Origin: Xanthobacteraceae bacterium
GTDB taxonomy: Bacteria; Pseudomonadota; Alphaproteobacteria; Rhizobiales; Xanthobacteraceae
Assembly: GCA_030037105.1 (NCBI GenBank)
Contig: JASHRY010000356.1
Coordinates: forward strand, 1 to 5,263
Direction: 5' to 3'
Length of the DNA: 5,263 bases
Part shown: positions 1 through 4,262 of the stretch, one piece after another
How positions within the stretch are numbered: position 1 is the first letter of the stretch
Layout of the letters: each line of letters begins with the position of its first letter
Made by a program: the position numbers and the translations under genes
The notes under the pieces: model-generated
The model's input: only the letters and a program-made list of their open reading frames with translations
Told to the model about the DNA's origin: nothing
The model's database searches: none

Positions 1-12
1 GTCCTTACTCAG

Positions 13-29
13 GCCAGTACCGTACTGGC
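13..29. promoter_or_regulatory. Perfect 8-bp dyad, candidate repressor operator
   Basis: GCCAGTAC and GTACTGGC are perfect inverted copies separated by one base. A one-base loop makes an RNA hairpin unlikely, so a site for a dimeric DNA-binding protein is the better reading; the size and near-continuous symmetry resemble TetR-family operators. On the minus strand it overlaps a weak promoter-like pair (TTGCCA, 17 bp, GTAAGG), which would point to a gene left of the window. No regulator or target is visible here. The rest of 1-97 holds no supported gene. Confidence 0.35.
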
Positions 30-97
30 AATGACAACGTTGCTTCGATTCTGCAAGCGCAGGCGGAAAATCTTCGGCCGGATGGATCAGGCCAACC

Positions 98-346
98 TCA
101 ATTTTCTTCCGACCCGCGGCTGATAGCAATCAAATTAAGCCCGAGCAACGTGGCCAGACGCCCCCGCACCTCATCGAGGATTTCGTCCGGTACGCGATCT
201 GCCGCGCGAAATCCGCGCGCCGAACGGTCGAGGGTCCGGATTCGATCCACCAGCACCGCGCCGCGCACCGTCAACCCGGCCGGCAGACCAGGTCCCCGGC
301 CCGGATCGGAGACGAGTCCCCCGGCTGCCTCCATACGGATATACAA
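98..346 (-). pseudogene. C-terminal remnant of a MazF/PemK-type mRNA interferase
   Basis: The readable protein is about 82 residues from a TTG at 346, or 78 from an ATG at 334. From about residue 23 it reads GLTVRGAVLVDRIRTLDRSA and continues with VPDEILDEVRGRLATLLGL. This resembles the C-terminal half of MazF/PemK toxins, where a V(L/M)(V/A)D(Q/K/R)I(R/K)T(L/V)DR strand-helix motif precedes a final helix ending near LLGL. Family members are usually about 105-120 residues and begin with an RG(D/E)(I/L)W..xxxP..GxE..KxRP segment in the SH3-like barrel; no such segment is visible. The frame stays open upstream into the 3' end of the HxlR gene, but the residues there do not look like the toxin N-terminus. 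No antitoxin gene adjoins it. It is most simply a decayed fragment, without RNase activity, downstream of and in the same direction as the regulator gene. A short expressed protein cannot be excluded. Confidence 0.5.
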
Positions 347-374
347 AATATCCGTAACCGCAAGTTGTCCATCT

Positions 375-758
375 TCAGCCCGCAGCGGATGCGGCTTGCG
401 CGCCGTCGAACCGCTCGCGCGCGCGGGCGATTTTCGCCTGGTTGCGGATCGCCCAGGCGCCGAGGGCCGAGACCGGGTTCAACAGATCGCGGCCGAGCGG
501 GGTCAACGCGTAATCGACCCGCGGCGGAATGGTCGGGAACACCGTGCGCGTGACCAGGCCGTCGCGCTCGAGCCCGCGCAGGGTGAGCGTCAACATGCGC
601 TGCGAAATGCCGCCGATCGCGCGCCGCAGCTCGTTGAAGCGCAGCGGCCCCCCGCCCAGCCGGGAAACGACCAGCACCGACCATTTGTCGCCGATCCGGG
701 CGAGCACGTCGCCGATGGCGCGGCAATCCGCGGGCAAATCCATGTGGCCTGGTTTCAT
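375..758 (-). CDS. HxlR-family winged-helix transcriptional regulator
   Basis: The 127-residue protein is a full-length HxlR (DUF24) regulator, a small MarR-like dimer that binds a dyad near its own promoter and often responds to quinones, aldehydes or other thiol-reactive compounds. The winged helix covers about residues 13-95: [13 protein letters not shown] (helix 1), [17 protein letters not shown] with [19 protein letters not shown] (recognition region), a wing around [12 protein letters not shown], then a C-terminal dimer helix. A single Cys at residue 12 sits where sensor members such as YodB and HypR carry their reactive cysteine; redox sensing here is inferred. The ATG at 758 is preferred because AAGAGGG lies 7 bases upstream (766-772). 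A second in-frame ATG at 743 lacks this support. It is divergent from a flavin-dependent reductase, the usual target type for this family, and the shared gap carries a candidate operator. Confidence 0.9.
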   Translation of the reverse strand: MKPGHMDLPADCRAIGDVLARIGDKWSVLVVSRLGGGPLRFNELRRAIGGISQRMLTLTLRGLERDGLVTRTVFPTIPPRVDYALTPLGRDLLNPVSALGAWAIRNQAKIARARERFDGAQAASAAG

Positions 759-770
759 CGATGTGCCCTC

Positions 771-800
771 TTGCGGGCCTTGCGCCCGGTCACCTATCTA
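771..800 (+). promoter_or_regulatory. Candidate promoter of the FMN reductase gene
   Basis: TTGCGG (771-776) and TATCTA (795-800) are separated by 18 bp. They would place the transcription start near 807, inside the dyad at 806-822 and about 30 bases before the reductase ATG. The -35 match is partial. The -10 box reads TAGATA on the other strand, so it might also serve the regulator gene, but no good -35 is seen for that direction. Confidence 0.35.
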
Positions 801-805
801 GCCTC

Positions 806-822
806 GGTTACGATTTCTATCC
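806..822. promoter_or_regulatory. Candidate HxlR operator between the divergent genes
   Basis: GGTTAC, five bases, CTATCC form an imperfect dyad (GGTTAC against GGATAG on the opposite strand, 4 of 6 positions) centred at 814. It lies just downstream of the candidate reductase -10 box, where a bound dimer would block transcription. HxlR-family regulators typically bind short dyads in their own divergent promoter region. A second inverted pair, CCTCGG (802-807) and CCGAGG (821-826), overlaps it and includes the GAGG of the reductase Shine-Dalgarno sequence. Assignment to the neighbouring regulator is inferred from position. Confidence 0.35.
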
Positions 823-835
823 GAGGTGATCCACC

Positions 836-1408
836 ATGTCCAAGCCGCAGATTGCCGTCATCGTCGGCAGCAACCGCCGTGATTCGCTCAACCGCAAGCT
901 TGCCCGCGCGCTCGCCAAGCTCGGCGCCGACAAATTCGACGCGAACTTCGTCCGCATCGACGATCTGCCGATGTTCAATCAGGACCTCGAGGGCAACCTG
1001 CCGGCCGAAGTCGTGCGCTACAAAGGCGAGCTCGCGCGCGCGGACGGCGTGCTCATCGTCACGCCGGAGCACGATCGCTCGATTCCGGCGGTGTTGAAGA
1101 ACGCCGTCGATTGGGGCGCGCGGCCTTACGGCAGGAACTCCTGGGCCGGCAAGCCAGGCTTCATCACCGGCACGTCGCCGGGCGCCATCGGCAGCGCGCT
1201 GGCGCAACAGCATCTGCGTTCGGTCATGACCGGGCTCGGCATGATCCTGCTCGGCGGCGAAGCCTACATTACGTTCAAACCGAACCTTGTTGACGATCAA
1301 GGCCACATCGGCGACGACAGCACGCGGACGTTTCTCCGCGGCTTCCTCGACCAATTCGCCGCGCTGGTGGCGCGATTGTCGGCGCAGCCGGCGCGCTCGG
1401 CGGCGTAA
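836..1408 (+). CDS. NADPH-dependent FMN reductase (flavodoxin-fold quinone/azo/chromate reductase type)
   Basis: The 190-residue protein belongs to the NADPH-dependent FMN reductase family (ChrR/YieF, Azr and ArsH relatives), cytosolic homo-oligomers that use NAD(P)H through FMN to reduce quinones, azo dyes or metal oxyanions, usually by two electrons. The FMN phosphate loop is VGSNRRDSLNRKLA at about residues 11-24. The second flavin loop is TPEHDRSIPAVLKNAVDWGA at about 76-95, and a third conserved stretch, TGTSPGAIGSALAQQHLRSV, is at about 117-136. The length is normal for the family. In the second loop the common Tyr-Asn (TPEYNxSxPG) is His-Asp. The start is fixed by GAGGTGAT (823-830) before ATG 836. 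The divergent HxlR regulator suggests induction by a reactive substrate. The true substrate cannot be read from the sequence, so no symbol is given. It ends two bases before the end of the convergent ilvN. Confidence 0.92.
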   Translation: MSKPQIAVIVGSNRRDSLNRKLARALAKLGADKFDANFVRIDDLPMFNQDLEGNLPAEVVRYKGELARADGVLIVTPEHDRSIPAVLKNAVDWGARPYGRNSWAGKPGFITGTSPGAIGSALAQQHLRSVMTGLGMILLGGEAYITFKPNLVDDQGHIGDDSTRTFLRGFLDQFAALVARLSAQPARSAA

Positions 1409-1410
1409 CC

Positions 1411-1953
1411 TCACATCCCTTCCGGCCCGCGCGAAATGGCGGCGACGCCGGTGCGCGAGACCTCGACCAAGCCGAGCGGCAGCATCAGGTTGACGAAGCT
1501 CTCGATCTTGTCCGACGCGCCGGTGATCTCGAACACGAAGCTCTCGTTGGCGGCGTCGATGACGCGGGCGCGGAAGGCGTCGGCGAGGCGCAGCGCCTCC
1601 ATGCGGTGCTCGCTCTTGCCGCGCACCTTGACCATGGCGAGTTCGCGCTGCAGCGCGGGGCCGCCGCTGGTCAGATCGACGACGCGGTGCACCGGCACCA
1701 GCCGACCGAGTTGATTCTTGATCTGCTCGACGACCATCGGCGTGCCGCGGGTGACGATGGTGATGCGGGAGAGATGCTTCTCATGCTCGGTCTCGGAGAC
1801 GGTGAGCGAGTCGATATTGTAGCCGCGACCGGAGAACAGGCCGATCACGCGGGCGAGCACGCCGGGTTCGTTGTCCACCAGCACGCAGAGCGTGCGGCTC
1901 TCGACCCGCTCGCTGACCGCGGTGGTGGGATAATGAGTCATCGCGGTGGTCAC
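1411..1953 (-). CDS. ilvN: Acetolactate synthase small (regulatory) subunit
   Basis: This is the regulatory subunit (also called ilvH) of acetohydroxyacid synthase; it activates the catalytic subunit and carries valine feedback inhibition. The N-terminal ACT domain reads RTLCVLVDNEPGVLARVIGL and continues through FSGRGYNIDSLTVSETE. The Asn, Gly and Asn matching E. coli IlvH Asn11, Gly14 and Asn29, where changes give valine resistance, are all kept. A C-terminal regulatory domain follows (VIDAANESFVFEITGASDKI, then LGLVEVSRTGVAAISRG). The length is usual for the alphaproteobacterial protein. The start needs judgement. The GTG at 1953 has AGGAG 7 bases upstream (1961-1965) and gives 180 residues. 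An in-frame ATG at 1941 gives 176 residues starting MTHYPTTAVSERVESRT, closer to remembered homologues but without a good Shine-Dalgarno. An ATG at 1995 would add a stretch encoded by a repeat-like palindrome. It lies 46 bases after the large-subunit stop, in one operon. Confidence 0.95.
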   Translation of the reverse strand: MTTAMTHYPTTAVSERVESRTLCVLVDNEPGVLARVIGLFSGRGYNIDSLTVSETEHEKHLSRITIVTRGTPMVVEQIKNQLGRLVPVHRVVDLTSGGPALQRELAMVKVRGKSEHRMEALRLADAFRARVIDAANESFVFEITGASDKIESFVNLMLPLGLVEVSRTGVAAISRGPEGM

Positions 1954-1999
1954 GACCTTGCTCCTCTCACCCTCTCCTCTCGCGGCAGAGGGCATGATT
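1954..1999 (-). repeat. Repeat-like purine-rich spacer with small hairpin between the synthase genes
   Basis: On the transcribed strand the spacer contains CCTCT, GCCGCG, AGAGG (hairpin, 1976-1991) followed by GAGAGGGTGAGAGGAGC. This resembles one half of the GAGAGGGTGAGGAGC-type palindromic intergenic repeats that I recall as common in Bradyrhizobium-like genomes; the other half is missing or degraded. The AGGAG used as the ilvN Shine-Dalgarno lies inside this half. There is no U-tract, so it is not a terminator. The repeat-family assignment is from memory and needs a genome-wide search. Confidence 0.3.
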
Positions 2000-3757
2000 C
2001 TACACCATCACCTTGCCTTCCTCGGTGACGGCGTCCTCGACGCGCACGGCGGCTTCGCCGAGCAGCATCTCGTTGTGGGCGCGGCCGGAAGGAATCATCG
2101 GGAAGCAATTCTCCGCCGGATCGACCACGCAGTCGAACAGCACCGGCTTGTTCACCTCGAGCATTTCGCGGATCTTCTCGTCGAGCTCGCCGGGATGCTC
2201 GCAGCGGATGCCGTGGGCGTGGTAGGCCTCGGCGAGCTTGACAAAATCCGGCAGCGCCTCGGTGTAGGAATGGGCGTAGCGGCCGCCATGCAGGAGTTCC
2301 TGCCACTGCCGCACCATGCCCATATAGCGGTTGTTGATGATGAAGACCTTGATCGGCAGGTCGTACTGCACCGCCGTCGACATCTCCTGCATGGTCATGA
2401 GCACCGAGGCCTCGCCGGCGATATCGACGACGAGCGAGTTCGGATGCGCGAGCTGCACGCCGACCGCGGCCGGCAGGCCGTAACCCATGGTGCCGAGCCC
2501 GCCCGATGTCATCCAGCGGTTCGGCTCCTGGAACTGATAGAGCTGCGCCGCCCACATCTGGTGCTGGCCGACCTCGGTGGTGATGTAGATGTCGCGGCCC
2601 TTGGTCAATTCGTAGAGGCGCTGGATCGCGTATTGCGGCTTGATGATCTCGTTCGAGTTCCGATAGGCGAGCGAGTTCTTGGCCCGCCATTTGCCGATCT
2701 GCGCCCACCAGGCATCGAGCGCCTTCTTGTCCGGAACGAGCGCGCTCGCGCGCCACAACCGCACCATGTCCTCCAGCACATGGGCGCAGTCGCCGATGAT
2801 GGCGAGATCGACCTTGACGTTCTTGTTGATCGAGGACGGGTCGATGTCGATGTGGATTTTCTTCGAGCCCGGAGAAAAGGAATCGAGCCGGCCGGTGATG
2901 CGGTCGTCGAAGCGCGCGCCGACCGCGATCATCAGATCGCAATCGTGCATCGACCAGTTGGCTTCCCAGGTGCCGTGCATGCCGAGCATGCCGAGCCATT
3001 GCCGGTCGGCGGCGGGGAATGCGCCGAGCCCCATCAGCGTCGAGGTGATGGGAAAGCCGGTGAGCTTGACCAGTTCGCGCAGGAGATCGCTCGCCGCGCG
3101 GCCGGAATTGATCACGCCGCCGCCGGTATAGAACAGCGGGCGCCGCGCCGCCGCCATCATGTCGACGGCCTCCTTGATCTTATCGAGATCGCCCTTCGTC
3201 TTCGGCCGGTAGCCCCGGTGCTGGAATTCCCTGGGCCGGGAATAGGCGCCTTTGGCGAATTGAATGTCTTTCGGGATGTCGACCACGACCGGGCCCGGCC
3301 GCCCGCTCGCGGCGATATGAAACGCCTCGTGCAGGACGCGCGGCAGGTCGGCGACGTTCTTGACCAGATAATTGTATTTCGTGCACGGCCGGGTGATGCC
3401 GACGGTGTCGCATTCCTGGAACGCATCGTTGCCGATGAGGTGCGTCGGCACCTGCCCGGTGATGACGACGAGCGGGACCGAGTCGCAGAGCGCGTCGGTC
3501 AAGCCGGTCACCGCATTGGTCGCGCCGGGCCCGGAGGTGACCACCACGGCGCCGACCTTGCCGGTCGAGCGCGCATAGCCTTCGGCGGCATGCACCGCGC
3601 CCTGTTCGTGCCGCACCAGGATGTGACGCACCTTGTCCTGATCGAACAAGGCGTCGTAGATCGGCAGCACCGCCCCGCCGGGATAGCCAAAAATGTGCTC
3701 GACGCCCTGATCGGCAAGCGCCGCGATCACCATCTCCGCGCCGGTCATGTCCGTCAT
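2000..3757 (-). CDS. ilvB: Acetolactate synthase, biosynthetic large (catalytic) subunit
   Basis: This 585-residue thiamine-diphosphate enzyme (also called ilvI) joins two pyruvates to 2-acetolactate, or pyruvate and 2-oxobutyrate to 2-aceto-2-hydroxybutyrate, the first common step to valine, leucine and isoleucine. The PYR domain (about 4-170) has FGYPGGAVLPIYDAL and catalytic Glu51 in RHEQGAVHAAEGYAR. The central FAD-binding domain (about 190-330) carries VGARFDDRITGR. The C-terminal PP domain (about 385-550) has EVGQHQMWAAQ, GGLGTMGYGLPAA, and the cofactor metal motif from GEAS (448-451) to INN (474-476), then RYMGMVRQWQELLHGGR. Pro104, Ala112, Trp485 and Ser557 match the unmutated residues at inhibitor-resistance positions of plant enzymes. 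The usual GDG of the metal motif is GEA, with Glu for Asp. Length is normal. ATG 3757 has GGAG six bases upstream (3764-3767). The first gene of the operon, it lies behind an attenuator-type leader. Confidence 0.97.
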   Translation of the reverse strand: MTDMTGAEMVIAALADQGVEHIFGYPGGAVLPIYDALFDQDKVRHILVRHEQGAVHAAEGYARSTGKVGAVVVTSGPGATNAVTGLTDALCDSVPLVVITGQVPTHLIGNDAFQECDTVGITRPCTKYNYLVKNVADLPRVLHEAFHIAASGRPGPVVVDIPKDIQFAKGAYSRPREFQHRGYRPKTKGDLDKIKEAVDMMAAARRPLFYTGGGVINSGRAASDLLRELVKLTGFPITSTLMGLGAFPAADRQWLGMLGMHGTWEANWSMHDCDLMIAVGARFDDRITGRLDSFSPGSKKIHIDIDPSSINKNVKVDLAIIGDCAHVLEDMVRLWRASALVPDKKALDAWWAQIGKWRAKNSLAYRNSNEIIKPQYAIQRLYELTKGRDIYITTEVGQHQMWAAQLYQFQEPNRWMTSGGLGTMGYGLPAAVGVQLAHPNSLVVDIAGEASVLMTMQEMSTAVQYDLPIKVFIINNRYMGMVRQWQELLHGGRYAHSYTEALPDFVKLAEAYHAHGIRCEHPGELDEKIREMLEVNKPVLFDCVVDPAENCFPMIPSGRAHNEMLLGEAAVRVEDAVTEEGKVMV

Positions 3758-3795
3758 GGCTTGCTCCGCTTGCTGCCGCCGCTCTCGGTCGTCCC

Positions 3796-3819
3796 GGGTC
3801 CGGCCGTTCCGGCCGTCCC
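3796..3819 (-). repeat. Hairpin and 2x 9-bp tandem repeat in the ilvB 5' leader
   Basis: CGGCCG (3801-3806) and CGGCCG (3810-3815) pair around a three-base loop, flanked by GGG (3796-3798) and CCC (3817-3819), making a GC-only stem of up to nine pairs. The same stretch is a perfect two-copy tandem repeat of TCCGGCCGT (3799-3816, plus strand). There is no U-tract, so it is not a terminator. It lies in the transcript about 40 bases before the ilvB start, beyond the attenuator, and may protect or pace the RNA; a role is not established. Confidence 0.4.
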
Positions 3820-3876
3820 AGAATGGACGGGGCGAAATCGGTTTCGGCTCATCGTCACACCATTAGTTTGCGAAAT

Positions 3877-3899
3877 AAAAAAGGGGCTCAAGAGCCCCT
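3877..3899 (-). terminator. ilvB: Intrinsic terminator in the ilv leader (attenuator)
   Basis: On the transcribed strand AGGGGCTC and GAGCCCCT (3899-3882) form eight perfect pairs; with the inner C-G pair opened, the loop is a CUUG tetraloop. Six U follow (3882-3877). It is an ideal rho-independent terminator on the strand of the ilv operon, located 119 bases before the ilvB start and about 105 bases after the predicted transcription start. No gene ends just upstream except the short leader ORF, so it can only stop leader transcripts, which is the defining position of an attenuator. Confidence 0.9.
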
Positions 3900-3904
3900 G
3901 GATT

Positions 3905-3953
3905 GCGCACCGCCACGTCTCGCGAGTGGGTTCATCCACCCCCGGCGGTGCGC
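3905..3953 (-). promoter_or_regulatory. Long leader hairpin upstream of the attenuator terminator
   Basis: GCGCACCGCC (3953-3944) and GGCGGTGCGC (3914-3905) are perfect inverted copies giving ten pairs, mostly G-C. The enclosed region can form a smaller stem, GTGG (3939-3936) with CCAC (3929-3926). The 5' arm lies within codons 8-11 of the leader ORF (counting from ATG 3976), directly after the Ile-Leu-Val run, and the leader stop codon lies in the loop. Ribosome position would therefore decide whether this stem forms, as expected for the 1:2 (pause/protector) stem of an attenuator. Confidence 0.75.
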
Positions 3954-3982
3954 TTCGCTACGAGAATCGTCGACATGGCCAC
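3932..3982 (-). CDS. ilv leader peptide with consecutive Ile-Leu-Val codons
   Basis: A short ORF directly after the promoter reads MAMSTILVAKRTAGGG from a GTG at 3982, or MSTILVAKRTAGGG from the ATG at 3976, and stops at TGA 3934-3932. The GTG is better placed: AAGGAAGGG (3998-3990) ends 7 bases before it, but 13 before the ATG. Codons ATT, CTC, GTA (3967-3959) specify exactly the three end products of the pathway, one each in a row, and ATT and GTA are generally uncommon choices in GC-rich genomes. Translation would couple the charge state of the Ile, Leu and Val tRNAs to folding of the leader RNA; the peptide itself need have no function. It has fewer control codons than the enterobacterial ilv leaders, so the response may be modest. 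No comparison with homologous leaders was possible. Confidence 0.75.
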   Translation of the reverse strand: MAMSTILVAKRTAGGG

Positions 3983-4009
3983 TGACCGACCCTTCCTTTT
4001 CGGATTGCT

Positions 4010-4038
4010 TTTATAAGCATTGTGGCAGCGCCGGTCAA
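4010..4038 (-). promoter_or_regulatory. Promoter of the ilv operon
   Basis: TTGACC (4038-4033) and TATAAA (4015-4010) on the minus strand are spaced exactly 17 bp, close to the sigma70/RpoD consensus. Initiation is expected at an A near 4005, only about 7-8 bases before the leader-peptide Shine-Dalgarno. In this GC-rich surrounding such a good match is unlikely by chance, and it lies just where the attenuator leader must start. Confidence 0.8.
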
Positions 4039-4104
4039 GGCAAATGCGGCCGCAATTTGGCGGCGCTCTCCTCAAACATGCGTTTGAAATCTGTGCGGCG
4101 CGCG

Positions 4105-4126
4105 AAAGCGCCGCCGCCGGCGCTTT
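4105..4126. repeat. Perfect 8-bp inverted repeat in the divergent spacer
   Basis: AAAGCGCC (4105-4112) and GGCGCTTT (4119-4126) flank a six-base loop GCCGCC. With A residues on one side and TTTT on the other it looks like a weak bidirectional terminator, but both flanking genes are transcribed away from it, so there is no transcript to stop. It could be part of the 5' leader of the gene at 4263 or a protein-binding site. Confidence 0.35.
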
Positions 4127-4210
4127 TAAGTGCCACAGCTCAGCCGCGATTTCGTGCCGGCGCAGTCAGCAAATCGCCCCGCCGGCCTGTTTCGCTCGCC
4201 CCGTGTCGGA

Positions 4211-4234
4211 CGGCGCGGATGGCAAGCCGCGCCG
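4211..4234 (+). repeat. Perfect 8-bp hairpin just upstream of the 4263 gene
   Basis: CGGCGCGG (4211-4218) and CCGCGCCG (4227-4234) form an all-G/C stem with an eight-base loop, ending 15 bases before the GGGAGGAG Shine-Dalgarno of the next gene. If transcribed it would be a stable 5' UTR hairpin that leaves the ribosome site open. No U-tract follows. No convincing promoter for the downstream gene was found between 4039 and 4262; a TTGAAA at 4084-4089 has no matching -10 box. Confidence 0.35.
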
Positions 4235-4262
4235 CCCGCCTTCCACGCCGGGAGGAGAACAT

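Larger units (their letters stand above)
3877..4005 (-). ncRNA. ilv operon attenuator leader RNA
   Basis: From the predicted start near 4005 the leader carries, in order: a Shine-Dalgarno stretch (3998-3990), a 14-16 codon ORF with Ile-Leu-Val, a 10-bp perfect stem (3953-3944 with 3914-3905) whose 5' arm lies in the leader codons just after Val, and a terminator with U6. Classical amino-acid attenuation would have a ribosome stalled at Ile/Leu/Val block the first stem and favour read-through, while fast translation or no translation favours termination. A weak alternative pairing that would compete with the terminator is visible: GAGACGTGG (3921-3913) with CCAGGGGCTC (3901-3892), as GAG:CTC and TGG:CCA around an internal loop; it overlaps the 3' arm of the first stem. 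A terminated transcript of roughly 125-130 nt is expected. The mechanism is inferred; the elements are seen. Confidence 0.8.

Noticed and set aside
1..123. Open plus-strand frame from the window edge to a TGA at 121-123
   Set aside because: Forty codons, with no family likeness, running through the dyad at 13-29. There is not enough evidence to call the end of a gene.
150..1097. Long plus-strand open frame of 315 codons
   Set aside because: It runs antisense through the toxin remnant and the HxlR gene and out of frame through the reductase. Its Arg/Ala/Ser-rich sequence is typical of GC-rich shadow frames and has no domain signature.
3754..3939. Minus-strand 61-codon frame starting at GTG 3939 in the leader
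   Set aside because: It starts inside the leader-peptide region without a Shine-Dalgarno, runs straight through the terminator stem and U-tract, and shows no family features. Only its last 32 codons are considered, as a possible upstream ORF.
1946..3985. Plus-strand open frame of 679 codons opposite the synthase gene
   Set aside because: It is the exact antisense of ilvB, with His/Asp/Arg-rich composition typical of a GC-rich antisense frame. The minus-strand protein is an unmistakable acetolactate synthase.
4105..4130. Hairpin as an intrinsic terminator
   Set aside because: Only three or four T residues follow the stem, and no transcript is expected to enter from either side because the flanking genes diverge.
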